Shown here piece after piece: positions 21,997-30,537 of a stretch of 64,000 nt of DNA (positions are counted from its first letter, which is position 1; every line of letters begins with the position of its first letter). Where the stretch lies: contig NZ_JMJJ01000004.1 of the NCBI RefSeq assembly GCF_000710035.2, forward strand, positions 744,001 through 808,000. Reading direction: 5' to 3'. The notes beneath the pieces were generated by a model. It did not search any database, had not been told where the DNA came from, and was given only the letters and a program-made list of their open reading frames with translations. Origin of the DNA: Pantoea ananatis LMG 2665 (lineage in GTDB: Bacteria > Pseudomonadota > Gammaproteobacteria > Enterobacterales > Enterobacteriaceae). A program made the translations under genes and the position numbers.

Positions 21997-22076
21997 TCGG
22001 GCAAAACATAAATACAGCGTTGAAGGGAAATTCCCCCAGCCTGCATTCAGGTTTTGCCCGATAATCGGTAACAAGC
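21997..22076 (-). promoter_or_regulatory. RAT antiterminator and overlapping terminator in bglG leader
   Basis: Minus-strand sequence 22076-22050 (GCTTGTTACCG... CGGGCAAAACC) matches the RAT consensus. Its 3' part (22061-22051) is the left arm of an 11-bp perfect stem whose right arm is 21997-22007. The two structures are therefore mutually exclusive, the classic BglG antitermination switch. A small inner hairpin (GGGAAATTCCC-like) sits in the loop. The bglG start is about 20 bases downstream. Confidence 0.85.
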
Positions 22077-22155
22077 GTGATGCCGTTTTATCCTGGCACC
22101 AGGAAAATTGATATTCAATACGAAATTGTGCAGCGGGTTATCCGGCGCGCCGATT

Positions 22156-22171
22156 TGTGATCCGCTTTACG
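22156..22171. promoter_or_regulatory. Possible CRP site upstream of the bgl operon
   Basis: TGTGA, six bases, TTACG: one perfect CRP half-site and one partial. It lies about 80 bases upstream of the RAT leader, plausible for a catabolite-controlled beta-glucoside operon. Consensus match only. Confidence 0.35.
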
Positions 22172-22287
22172 AAAAGTAATACAGGAAACGGTTACGCAAG
22201 CGGGGAATCCCACTTCAAATACGCAGACACAGACAACTGCCAGCAGAGAAATACGATAAGACTGACCTGCCGATCGTGGCATTTGCC

Positions 22288-22317
22288 CGCTCTTTGCCCG
22301 TTAGCAGGCAAAGAGCG
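22288..22317 (-). terminator. Hairpin after the LysR gene
   Basis: Perfect 11-bp stem CGCTCTTTGCC / GGCAAAGAGCG with an 8-base loop, about 14 bases after the minus-strand LysR stop. No clear U-run follows. Confidence 0.5.
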
Positions 22318-22330
22318 ATAGCGGTGATGC

Positions 22331-23230
22331 TTAATCGTGCGCCGGGCGTTTTTGGCCCGTCAGAAGTTGTTCAAGCACGTCGATACGATGCCGTTGAGGC
22401 GTCGTAATGGCGTAGAAGCGCTCCTGCAGATCCGCAGACTGGCCGACGGTGACGAGCAATCCGCTACGCAGTTCATCCTGAACGACGACCTCGGGCAATA
22501 CGGTGAGCCAGCCGCTGTCACGCGCGATCAGACGCAGCATCGCCATGTCATCGACTTCAGCGCGCACTCTGGGCCTTACGCCCGCTGTGGAACACAGCGC
22601 ATCAAACTGCGCGCGCAAGGCATGGCGTGGGCCGGGCAGGGCAATCTCCACGCCATCCAAATCTTCCGGGATGCGCAGACTGCGCGATGCCCATTTGCTC
22701 GCCGGGCCGACCAAAGAGATGGACTGACTGCCCAGAAACACGAAGTGCAAAGGGCGATCGGTATCCACGGGAACGGTTTCATTGGCCAGCACCACATCGA
22801 GCTGATGTTGCATCAACCTGACCAGCAGGCCTTCCAGTAATCCGGACTCCAGCGTCAGCACCACACCAGGATCGGCAAGTGCAGGTCGAATCCAGTTTTC
22901 CTGATAATTGCGCGACAGGGTTGCCACGCTGCCCACGCGCAGCCGTGTAACACCGGCAGACCGGCCTTTTAAGCGTCCCAACATCTCCTGACTGAGCCCA
23001 AAGATGTTATCGGCATAAGCCATGACCAACTGACCTGTGTCCGTCAGGATCAGGCGGCGGCCTTTACGGATTAACAAACTTTCTCCCAGCCGGTCCTCAA
23101 GCTGTCGGATTTGCACCGAAACGGCTGATTGTGAGGTCGCCAGCTCTTCGGCCGCCCGCGTCAGGTGCCCGAGCCTGGCGACTCGCCAAAAATAGAAAAG
23201 GTGATGAAAGTTCAGCTGATTGAGGTTCAT
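22331..23230 (-). CDS. LysR-family regulator next to dabBA (NhaR-like N-terminus)
   Basis: Transcription factor with an N-terminal winged HTH (LNFHHLFYFWRVARLGHLTRAAEEL, SQSAVSVQIRQLEDRLG) and a C-terminal effector domain. The start at ATG 23230 gives 299 residues. The N-terminus is closest to the NhaR type by eye. It is divergent from dabB with a 99-base shared region holding a perfect 7-bp inverted repeat, so it probably controls dabBA. The inducer is unknown. Confidence 0.88.
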   Translation of the reverse strand: MNLNQLNFHHLFYFWRVARLGHLTRAAEELATSQSAVSVQIRQLEDRLGESLLIRKGRRLILTDTGQLVMAYADNIFGLSQEMLGRLKGRSAGVTRLRVGSVATLSRNYQENWIRPALADPGVVLTLESGLLEGLLVRLMQHQLDVVLANETVPVDTDRPLHFVFLGSQSISLVGPASKWASRSLRIPEDLDGVEIALPGPRHALRAQFDALCSTAGVRPRVRAEVDDMAMLRLIARDSGWLTVLPEVVVQDELRSGLLVTVGQSADLQERFYAITTPQRHRIDVLEQLLTGQKRPAHD

Positions 23231-23250
23231 TTGTTCTGTTTTCGGTATCA

Positions 23251-23266
23251 ATTTATTCAAATAAAT
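23251..23266. promoter_or_regulatory. Inverted repeat between lysR and dabB, likely operator
   Basis: ATTTATT-CA-AATAAAT, a perfect 7-bp dyad with a T-N11-A arrangement, in the divergent intergenic region. It fits a LysR recognition site; no experimental support. Confidence 0.55.
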
Positions 23267-23329
23267 ATATTTTACAGAATAGTAACCGTCAAGGAACATA
23301 AGCTCAGTCACATTCATAAGGGCTATGCG

Positions 23330-24895
23330 ATGAATATCCTTGAAGTTTTATACCTGGTTTGTTTTTTGGCACCTGCTGTTTTAATGGCGGGCTTAGCAGG
23401 GCTGACACGTTTAAGTGGGATGTCTACAACGGCGCTGTGGCGTGTGCTGCAGATTGTGTCGTATGGCGCCATTGCCTTCGCAGGCCTGTCCCTTGCCGCG
23501 GGCACCAACTGGGCGCAATGGCCTGGTTTAGTAAAAGCAACGACGTTTGGCCTGGTGCTGGCTTTGCTGGTGCAACTGCTTGGCAAAGTCATCGCATCAT
23601 TTTCTGTGCGTTACCTTGAAGGCGAAGCGAACCAGCGGCGCTACATTGGCGCACTGTCCGCTGTACTGGGCAGTGTTCATCTGCTCCTGCTGGCCGATAA
23701 CTGGCTGCTACTCATTGCCGCCTGGGCCGCTGTAGGCCTGGCGCTACAGCAGCTGCTTTGCTTCTATCCCGATCGCCCCTTTGCCCTGTTTGCAGCACAC
23801 AAAAAGTATATTGCTGACCGGATAGCAGACGTGATGTTGCTCGGCGCTTCCGCGCTGGCCTGGTGGGAAGTGGGCAGTTTCTCGCTGTCAGCTTTGTGGG
23901 CGCAGATTGCCCAGCAGGGAGCGTCCGTGCCCTTGCAGGCGAGCGCCGTTTTGCTCGTGATGGCTGTTATTCTTCGCACGGCCTTGCTGCCGGTGCATGG
24001 CTGGTTGATACAGGTGATGGAAGCCCCAACGCCGGTATCTGCACTCTTGCATGCAGGCGTCGTTAATCTTGGCGGCTTTGTCCTGATTCGCTTCGCCCCG
24101 ATGTTAGAACAGGCAGGCGCTGCGCGCGTGTTGTTACTGGTTTTCGCGCTGACGACCGCTGTACTGGCAGGCATTGTCATGTTGACGCGCATCAGCGTAA
24201 AAGTACGGCTGGCCTGGTCCACCGTCGCGCAGATGGGCTTCATGCTGCTTGAGTGCGCGCTCGGCCTTTACACCCTGGCAGCTCTGCATCTCATTGGCCA
24301 TTCGCTCTACAAAGCCCATGCTTTCCTGTCCGCTTCAGAAAGCGTAAGACAAACTCGCCAGCAGACGCTGCACCGGACCTCGTTGCCCGGCACCCTGAGT
24401 GTGATGCTCGCCCCAGTGCTGACGATTTCAGCGGTGTTTCTGGTGCTGAGGCTGGCAGATCTGGCCGCCTGGCCCTGGTGGTGGAGCGGGGTGTTGGGCA
24501 TGGCGTGGGCACCCTTGCTGTGGTTGCCTGATGCGCAAGACGACGGCGCTTCACCTGCCTCACAGCTTCTTTTCGGGCTCTTCACTGTTATCGGCCTGTC
24601 GATGATTGCCCTGTTTCTGCATGCGCTGCCGCTCGGCCTGCAGGATGCCCCCGATGAACGTCTGGGCCTGATCGCGCTGACAGGAATGGCGGCCTTGTAT
24701 CTGTGCCAGGTGTTGCTGCAAAAGCAGCCACAACGCCTGTCGCGCTGGCGTCGCTGGAGCTACGCGGGGTTTTACCTGGACGAAGCCTATACGCGCCTGA
24801 CGCTGCTCCTGTGGCCAACGACCTGGGCATCCGGCAATGCCACGCCCGTTAAACCTGAAATGCCTGATGCACCTGTTGCTGACAGGCCGCGCTGA
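23330..24895 (+). CDS. dabB: DabB, membrane subunit of dissolved inorganic carbon pump
   Basis: NuoL/NdhF-like proton-conducting membrane protein that pairs with DabA to drive energy-coupled CO2/bicarbonate accumulation. The start is ATG 23330 (AAGGG 7 bases upstream, 521 residues); the frame upstream is open but lies inside the divergent regulator. About 13 hydrophobic segments are visible. The proton-channel core of the complex I antiporter family appears as APTPVSALLHAGVVNLGGF, and LIGHSLYKAHAFLSAS follows. It is 29 bases before dabA. It is isolated from any nuo genes, which with dabA beside it excludes a complex I subunit. Confidence 0.9.
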   Translation: MNILEVLYLVCFLAPAVLMAGLAGLTRLSGMSTTALWRVLQIVSYGAIAFAGLSLAAGTNWAQWPGLVKATTFGLVLALLVQLLGKVIASFSVRYLEGEANQRRYIGALSAVLGSVHLLLLADNWLLLIAAWAAVGLALQQLLCFYPDRPFALFAAHKKYIADRIADVMLLGASALAWWEVGSFSLSALWAQIAQQGASVPLQASAVLLVMAVILRTALLPVHGWLIQVMEAPTPVSALLHAGVVNLGGFVLIRFAPMLEQAGAARVLLLVFALTTAVLAGIVMLTRISVKVRLAWSTVAQMGFMLLECALGLYTLAALHLIGHSLYKAHAFLSASESVRQTRQQTLHRTSLPGTLSVMLAPVLTISAVFLVLRLADLAAWPWWWSGVLGMAWAPLLWLPDAQDDGASPASQLLFGLFTVIGLSMIALFLHALPLGLQDAPDERLGLIALTGMAALYLCQVLLQKQPQRLSRWRRWSYAGFYLDEAYTRLTLLLWPTTWASGNATPVKPEMPDAPVADRPR

Positions 24896-24924
24896 ATAAC
24901 ACTGACAACCCGGAGCGTTTCCTG

Positions 24925-27462
24925 ATGGATACACTGACCAACAAAGAGAAATCCGTGTCGGCGAGCCTGACGCAATCCGCACGCAATGCAGATTCACGGC
25001 AGGCCGCCATTGAGCAAGCTTGCCACCGCGCCTGCCAGGCGATTGCACCGGCATGGCCACTGGATCGCGCCATCGCTGTCAATCCTCATTGGGCGCGTAT
25101 TGGCATGCCGGTGCGCAGGGTGGCCGCACGCATGGCTGCGCTCGGCGGTATTCAGGTTTTCCCTCCGCGCGATCGGCAGATGCAGGCCTGGCGTGAGGGG
25201 CGTATTAGCGTTGCCGATCTCACCCAGGCGCTGCACCAGCTACCTGAGGCGCAAGCGGCCGGCCTGACGGTTGAACAGTGCACGCAGGCGCTGCAAGCAG
25301 GTAGCCTGCAAGTACAGTTACCGCTGCTGATCGATGTGCTCGACAACGATCCCCATCGCCACAAAAGGTTATCCTGGCGGCAAGCCATCACGCATCAGGT
25401 TAGCCAAACCTGTGCGGCTTACTTCGACGAACATCAGGCGAGCTGGCAGCCCGAGCGTCATCAGGGCTTATATGCCTTCTGGCTCGACACGCTGAAGCAC
25501 GACCATGGCATTGGTCTGTTAATGGGCTTACCGAACATCAGGCAGGCTATCAAGACGTTACCGGATAACGCCGTGGACGCTGGAGGCTGGGTCATTGAGC
25601 GGCTTGGCCTGCCTGAAACCGTGTGGGCAGATTATCTGGAGTCGGTGCTGCTTACCGTTAATGGCTGGGCCTCCTGGTGCGCGTATCTCGGCTGGCAGGC
25701 AGGGTTGGCGGGCGGTAAGGATGCGCACCTGCGTGAGTTACTGGCTATTCGTCTGGCCTGGGGCATCATCCTTTTAGAATGCAAAGATGATGCCGCCACC
25801 CGGCAAGCATTTGCTTCCCTTCAGCAGGCCTGGGCTCAGGCTCCTCACGTGCTGGAGGAGACCGAATACGCGCTGCGGGTTGACGAAGTGTGGCAGCTGG
25901 CGCTGGAGATTGGCTATCAGCGTGAGTTGGCGCATCGGCTGGCCACGGCTAAGGGGCAGGATGTGGACGCTGAGGCGATCGAAGTCCAGGCCGCTTTCTG
26001 CATTGATGTTCGCAGTGAACCGTTGCGCCGCGCCCTGGAGGCCGCGAGTCCTGGCGTTCAGACGCTCGGCTGTGCGGGGTTCTTCGGCCTTCCGGTTGCG
26101 TACACGCCTCTTGCTACCCAAGCCCGGCGCCCCCAGTTACCCGGCTTACTTGCGCCTTCCATCGACGTCAACGACCGAATTGTGAGCGCGAATTCGACGC
26201 CATCCCGGGCCGATACAGCGCTGCAAAACGCAGCCAGCAGATCGCGTCAGGCCCGATTTGCCATGGCCGACCAGTGGAATGCCGTTAGCCACTGGCCCGG
26301 TGCCGCCTTCTCCTTTGTGGAAGCGGTCGGACTGGGCTACTCCGTCAAGCTGGTGAAGGGGTTACTGCCGGGCAAAAAAGCACGTGCCAGGGACGATCTG
26401 GCTGGCCTGGCTGCGCGTTACCGTGCGATCTGCCGTCCACAGTTGGTTGGGCTGAATACAGAGGCTAAAGTTAAGCTGGCGGCGGGGGTTCTTCATGCCA
26501 TGGGCCTGGCGCAACGTCTGGCTCCGACAGTGCTCCTTGTCGGTCATGGCAGCCAGTCAGCTAACAATGCTCACGCAGCGGCACTGGACTGTGGTGCCTG
26601 CTGTGGCCAGACCGGCGAAGTGAATGCGCGCAGCCTGGCCCAGTTGCTCAATGAACCGGCGGTTCGCCAGGGGCTGAAGTTACAAGGCGTGGACGTTCCT
26701 GATTCAACGGCGTTCGTGGCTGCGCTGCACAACACGACCACCGATGAAATCGAGTGGTTCGATCTCGACCTGCTGCCCCAGGCGGCGCGTGCACGCTGTG
26801 AGAGGATACAACCGATTTTTCATCAAGCCTGCGATCAGGTACGCCGTGAGCGAGCGCCCGGTCTGCAACTGGACCCGCAAGCACGTGAGGATGTGTTACT
26901 GGGTCAGTTACGCCGTCGCGCTAACGACGGCGCGCAAACCCGACCGGAATGGGGACTCGCGGGCAACGCTGCCTTTCTGATCGCGCCGCGTCACCGTAGC
27001 CGCGGCGTAGTACTGAGCGGGCGCAGTTTTCTGCATGATTACGACGCCAGTCAGGATGTTGACGGTAGCCTGCTGGAGGGCTTAATGACCGCTCCGATGC
27101 TGGTTACACACTGGATCAACTGGCAGTATCACGCATCCACTTGCGATCCGCAGCGACTGGGCAGCGGCAACAAGGTGCTGCATAACGTGGTGGGTGGACG
27201 CATCGGCGTCTTTGAGGGCAACGGCGGCGATCTGCGCATCGGCTTGTCACGCCAGTCGCTCCACAACGGCGAGCACTGGATGCACGAGCCGCTGCGCCTG
27301 ACAGTGGTTATCGACGCACCGCAAACGGCCATTGAAGCGGTAATCGGAAAGCATGAGGTCATCCGGCAACTGCTGGATAGCGGCTGGCTCCATCTGTGGC
27401 GCTTTGAGGCGGCAGGTTTGGCGCGCTATGCGCGCGGATGCTGGCTCGCGTTGGACCTGTAG
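24925..27462 (+). CDS. dabA: DabA, zinc subunit of dissolved inorganic carbon pump (DUF2309)
   Basis: Cytoplasmic, peripheral partner of DabB; a carbonic-anhydrase-like protein proposed to hydrate CO2 vectorially. It is 845 residues (DUF2309/UPF0753). The beta-CA-like zinc set is visible: Cys359 and Asp361 in AAFCIDVRSEP, His541 in LLVGHGSQSANN, Cys556 in DCGACCGQTGE. The His-to-Cys spacing of 15 equals that of Halothiobacillus DabA (His524, Cys539). ATG 24925 has GGAG 9 bases upstream. It forms an operon with dabB. Confidence 0.93.
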   Translation: MDTLTNKEKSVSASLTQSARNADSRQAAIEQACHRACQAIAPAWPLDRAIAVNPHWARIGMPVRRVAARMAALGGIQVFPPRDRQMQAWREGRISVADLTQALHQLPEAQAAGLTVEQCTQALQAGSLQVQLPLLIDVLDNDPHRHKRLSWRQAITHQVSQTCAAYFDEHQASWQPERHQGLYAFWLDTLKHDHGIGLLMGLPNIRQAIKTLPDNAVDAGGWVIERLGLPETVWADYLESVLLTVNGWASWCAYLGWQAGLAGGKDAHLRELLAIRLAWGIILLECKDDAATRQAFASLQQAWAQAPHVLEETEYALRVDEVWQLALEIGYQRELAHRLATAKGQDVDAEAIEVQAAFCIDVRSEPLRRALEAASPGVQTLGCAGFFGLPVAYTPLATQARRPQLPGLLAPSIDVNDRIVSANSTPSRADTALQNAASRSRQARFAMADQWNAVSHWPGAAFSFVEAVGLGYSVKLVKGLLPGKKARARDDLAGLAARYRAICRPQLVGLNTEAKVKLAAGVLHAMGLAQRLAPTVLLVGHGSQSANNAHAAALDCGACCGQTGEVNARSLAQLLNEPAVRQGLKLQGVDVPDSTAFVAALHNTTTDEIEWFDLDLLPQAARARCERIQPIFHQACDQVRRERAPGLQLDPQAREDVLLGQLRRRANDGAQTRPEWGLAGNAAFLIAPRHRSRGVVLSGRSFLHDYDASQDVDGSLLEGLMTAPMLVTHWINWQYHASTCDPQRLGSGNKVLHNVVGGRIGVFEGNGGDLRIGLSRQSLHNGEHWMHEPLRLTVVIDAPQTAIEAVIGKHEVIRQLLDSGWLHLWRFEAAGLARYARGCWLALDL

Positions 27463-28003
27463 CGTACCTGAGGTCGTATTCGCCCCGAGCCGTTTGCTTG
27501 AAATCGAGCGGCTGCCTGTTCAGGGCAGCCTCTGCAAATGGCTGTTACCGCCCCTGAAGATAACGGATGCCGTGCCGGTACACATCTTCAGCCACTGCCG
27601 ATGTACGGGGGATGACAAACGGCCCCAATGCTCTGTCGTGTTTGAGACGCGCAATCCAGGCTTGCTGACCTTCTGCCCCAGATAGGAATTTTACCGAAAA
27701 ATACAGGCTGCTGGATTAAGTCGCCCGGCAGAGATCAACCGCGCCCTGCAACGCTGCGTGAGTGCGGGATAATCAGCATCAGGGGGCGCAATTTCTGTGG
27801 ATGTCGTAGATACCAACGCATCGGCGATCACTTCGCACCAGGCGCAACGCCTGCGCCGCACGACATCAGCTTAAGAATGCGCGCGGGATCGTGTTCGCTG
27901 TGCGCGAGGAGGAGACATCCACCGTTTTCCTGATGCGGATAGCGGTTTTGTTGGCGTCTTCACTGACGCATTAACAGGGAGCAGGGCGGTATGACCGCAC
28001 AAA
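27463..28003. other. Gene-poor stretch with possible degraded coding sequence
   Basis: No intact gene is supported between dabA and the nemA promoter. On the minus strand short frames with normal codon use appear (27545-27715, listed separately, and a piece around 27860-27930), interrupted by stops. This looks like decay of one or more older genes rather than regulatory DNA. Confidence 0.4.
27545..27715 (-). pseudogene. Possible C-terminal remnant of an unidentified gene
   Basis: A 56-residue open stretch between stops, with no start or ribosome site. It contains GAEGQQAWIARLKHD and RTSAVAEDVYRHGIRYLQGR, which read like real protein. I do not recognise the family. Confidence 0.3.
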
Positions 28004-28038
28004 TTACACATTTACAAATTTAAATGTGTAAATATAAT
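28004..28038 (+). promoter_or_regulatory. nemA promoter with overlapping 11-bp operator
   Basis: TTACACATTTA (28004-28014) and its exact complement TAAATGTGTAA (28021-28031) form a perfect 11-bp dyad with a 6-base spacer. Promoter elements TTTACA (28011-28016) and TATAAT (28033-28038) are 16 bases apart, so the dyad covers the -35 and spacer. This is the layout of a repressor operator, probably for the ArsR-type gene downstream. Confidence 0.78.
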
Positions 28039-28071
28039 GTTGTCTTTCTTTCTTCTCACAGGATAATTGTT

Positions 28072-29190
28072 ATGTCGTCTCTCTTCGCGCCCCTGACGCT
28101 GGGTGATCTCAGCTTGCGTAACCGTATTGCGCTCCCACCGCTAACCCGTTGCCGCAGTGAGCAGCCGGGCAACGTACCCGGCACAATGATGGTGGACTAC
28201 TATCGCCAGCGTGCCAGTGCGGGATTTATGGTAACCGAAGGGACGCAAATTGAGCCACGCGGACAGGGATATGCCTGGACACCTGGCATTCACAGCGAAG
28301 CACAAATCGCGGGTTGGCGAAAAGTAACCGACGCCGTTCATGCAGAAGGTGGGATCCTCTTTTGCCAACTCTGGCACGTTGGTCGCGTATCGCACAATGA
28401 ACTGCAGCCCGGAAAGCAGCCACCTGTTGCACCTTCAGCCGTTGCCGCCAGCGGCGTACGGGTGTTTATCGAAACCGGGCCTGGTGCCGGTATTCTGACG
28501 GAACCCAGCATGCCGCGCGAGTTAACCACATCGGAAGTGAAAGCGATTGTGGCGATGTACCGTACGGCGGCGGAGAATGCTAAAAAAGCGGGCTTTGACG
28601 GTATCGAACTGCATGCCGCCAATGGTTATCTGATCAATCAGTTTATTTCTGAACATACTAACTTCCGCACCGATGAATATGGCGGTTCGCTTGATAACCG
28701 CCTGCGCTTCCTGCGTGAAGTTACCGAGGCCGTGAGTTCGGTGTTTGGCAGTCATCGTGTCGGCGTGCGTTTCGCGCCGCTGTTCTCAAACACAGAGGAA
28801 GAGCGCGTTTATCTGGGGCTGGTGGAGAGCGATCCGCAGGCTACCTACCTCCGTGCGGCCCAGATGCTGAACGCGCTCGAAACGGGATATCTCTCCATCG
28901 CCGAAGCTGACTGGGACAACAGCCCGGATATGCCTGAAGATTTTCGCAAAGCGCTTCGCGAAGCCTTCCGTTCGCCCATTATGTATTCGGGCCGTTACAC
29001 CAAAGAAAAAGCCGAGCGCATGCTGGAAAAGGGATGGGGAGATCTGTTTGGCTTCGGGCGCACATTTATCGCTAACCCCGATTTACCGGCGCGTTTCAAA
29101 ATGGGCTATCCGCTGAACGACGTCGATAGCGCCTCACTGTATGGTGGAAGCCAGAAAGGCTATACTGACTATCCTTTTTATTCTGCTTGA
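28072..29190 (+). CDS. nemA: Old Yellow Enzyme family alkene reductase (NemA-like)
   Basis: FMN-dependent NAD(P)H oxidoreductase that reduces activated C=C bonds, such as N-ethylmaleimide, and detoxifies electrophiles. ATG 28072 gives 372 residues (E. coli NemA 365). Typical OYE segments are present: LRNRIALPPLTRCR, the HVGRVSH loop, GFDGIELHAANGYLINQF and DEYGGSLDNRLRF. The C-terminal GFGRTFIANPDL is FMN-phosphate binding. It is followed 14 bases later by an ArsR-type regulator in place of the TetR-type NemR known in E. coli. Confidence 0.92.
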   Translation: MSSLFAPLTLGDLSLRNRIALPPLTRCRSEQPGNVPGTMMVDYYRQRASAGFMVTEGTQIEPRGQGYAWTPGIHSEAQIAGWRKVTDAVHAEGGILFCQLWHVGRVSHNELQPGKQPPVAPSAVAASGVRVFIETGPGAGILTEPSMPRELTTSEVKAIVAMYRTAAENAKKAGFDGIELHAANGYLINQFISEHTNFRTDEYGGSLDNRLRFLREVTEAVSSVFGSHRVGVRFAPLFSNTEEERVYLGLVESDPQATYLRAAQMLNALETGYLSIAEADWDNSPDMPEDFRKALREAFRSPIMYSGRYTKEKAERMLEKGWGDLFGFGRTFIANPDLPARFKMGYPLNDVDSASLYGGSQKGYTDYPFYSA

Positions 29191-29204
29191 GGTTTGAAGA
29201 CGGC

Positions 29205-29519
29205 ATGACACCCGAAAATGCCATTAAATTACTGGCCAACCCGACACGGGTTGCGGTGCTCAAATGGCTTAAAAGCCCTGACGAAGCCTTTGCTGATTAT
29301 TCTCAGCTCTATCCCTTCGATCAGTACGGTGTCTGTGCCAGTCTTATTCAGGACAAAGCGGGCCTTTCACAGCCCGCTACCTCACTGTGTCTTAAAGCGC
29401 TGCATGATGCCGGTCTGCTTGAGGCCAGTAAGGTAGGCAAATGGACCTACTATCGCCGACGCGAACAGGCGGTATGCGAGATGAATGAGGCGATCATCAG
29501 GTCTCTCCAGCAGCTGTAG
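29205..29519 (+). CDS. ArsR-family regulator, probable repressor of nemA
   Basis: Winged-helix regulator of 104 residues. The N-terminal LLANPTRVAVLKWL is the typical ArsR helix, recognition region LSQPATSLCLKALHDAGLLEASKVGKWTYYRR follows. It has Cys in GVCAS, SLCLK and AVCEM. No classical metal-binding CxC motif is present, so a thiol-based electrophile sensor is plausible. It probably shares a transcript with the reductase and binds the dyad over that promoter. ATG 29205 is chosen over the in-frame TTG 29187, which overlaps the upstream stop. Confidence 0.82.
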   Translation: MTPENAIKLLANPTRVAVLKWLKSPDEAFADYSQLYPFDQYGVCASLIQDKAGLSQPATSLCLKALHDAGLLEASKVGKWTYYRRREQAVCEMNEAIIRSLQQL

Positions 29520-29749
29520 GCGGCTTCTCAAAGAGGAATGACCCTCTTAAAGCAGTGCATCAGACATTAAAATCACCCGCATATGCGCACCTTCGCTTGC
29601 GGCGCAACGCTCACAGACTCGTGGAGAAACGCTCACAAAGCGCCCACAGTAGACTGGATGGATGCCGGAAGAGCAGGGGATACAGGCCGTTAACGTTTAA
29701 TGTATGGTCAGATAAAACGTTAACCGTCCCGCGATATTGCCTGTCGCTT

Positions 29750-30229
29750 TCAGGCCGCGTCCGGGCAGGGCAGGCTGAGAACCATCACCGTAACAGATTC
29801 ACCCGCTACGAGACGTTGTTCACGTTCTTTCCAGCCTAAATTCCGGTAAAGCGCCTGCTTGTCAGGCGTATAGAGCCAGAGTTCAGAAATATTTCTTTCA
29901 GTAGCTAATTCAACGATGCGTTTTATTAATGCAGAGCCTATCCCCTTGCCACGATGAGTAGACCGGGTAACAACCTCGCCTAACCAGTACACGCGCTGGG
30001 GGTTATCTATAAGTTCATAAAGGATAAGGCTACCAGTAGCAGTCACCTTATTCTCAGCGTCCAGGGCAACCAGGGTAAACTGCTCTGTGTCTGAACTATT
30101 ACGCTCGGTAAGACGCGTAAGTATCTGCCTGGATTCCGACCATGAAGACAGGTGAGACCACTCATCAAACAGTAACTCCGTCGTCTGATTAAGATAGTCC
30201 GGGTCATCCATAAGGTATTTGATGTACAT
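29750..30229 (-). CDS. GNAT-family N-acetyltransferase
   Basis: Acetyl-CoA-dependent acetyltransferase of 159 residues from ATG 30229. The acetyl-CoA loop is seen as STHRGKGIGSALIKRIVELA, with WLGEVV just before and YRNLGWKEREQ at the end. The ribosome site is weak (CAGGT). The substrate is unknown. It lies at the left border of the accessory region and has AT-richer codon use than the genes before it. Confidence 0.82.
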   Translation of the reverse strand: MYIKYLMDDPDYLNQTTELLFDEWSHLSSWSESRQILTRLTERNSSDTEQFTLVALDAENKVTATGSLILYELIDNPQRVYWLGEVVTRSTHRGKGIGSALIKRIVELATERNISELWLYTPDKQALYRNLGWKEREQRLVAGESVTVMVLSLPCPDAA

Positions 30230-30325
30230 TTTAGACCTGATAATCAACAATTTAATTTTTGTTATAACGTCTTCAGGTTCACGTTTCCATTAGATTCATT
30301 ATCCGGTACGTATCAGTTTGACAGC

Positions 30326-30364
30326 CTGACTGAGCTGAAGGTCCGCTATGAGCGAGGAGCGGCC
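30326..30364 (+). repeat. Two-hairpin dispersed repeat, copy 1 (linker plus B hairpin)
   Basis: Linker CTGACTGAGCTGAAG (30326-30340) followed by the B hairpin (stem GTCCGCT / AGCGGCC around ATGAGCGAGG). The A hairpin expected before the linker is badly degraded. Forward orientation. Confidence 0.7.
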
Positions 30365-30537
30365 GTTTGGGGTGTTCACAGCAGGTGGAAATTTTACTTA
30401 CACAGCCGTGTTGGGGTTAACGGGAACCGATCAAGACATAAAATTGCCCGTTCGTTCCTTACACTAACTGAACAGGTAATCGGTAAGCAGGCCGAAAGCG
30501 GTGTCGATTTTAGAGAGAAAAGGCATTGGCTAATTTT

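Noticed and set aside
23330-24895. DabB as NADH dehydrogenase subunit NuoL
   Set aside because: No other nuo genes, and the adjacent DUF2309 gene with an intact zinc site defines a dab pair.
29520-29749. Possible gene between the ArsR regulator and the first GNAT gene
   Set aside because: Only short frames with no ribosome site; nothing beyond spacer DNA could be supported.
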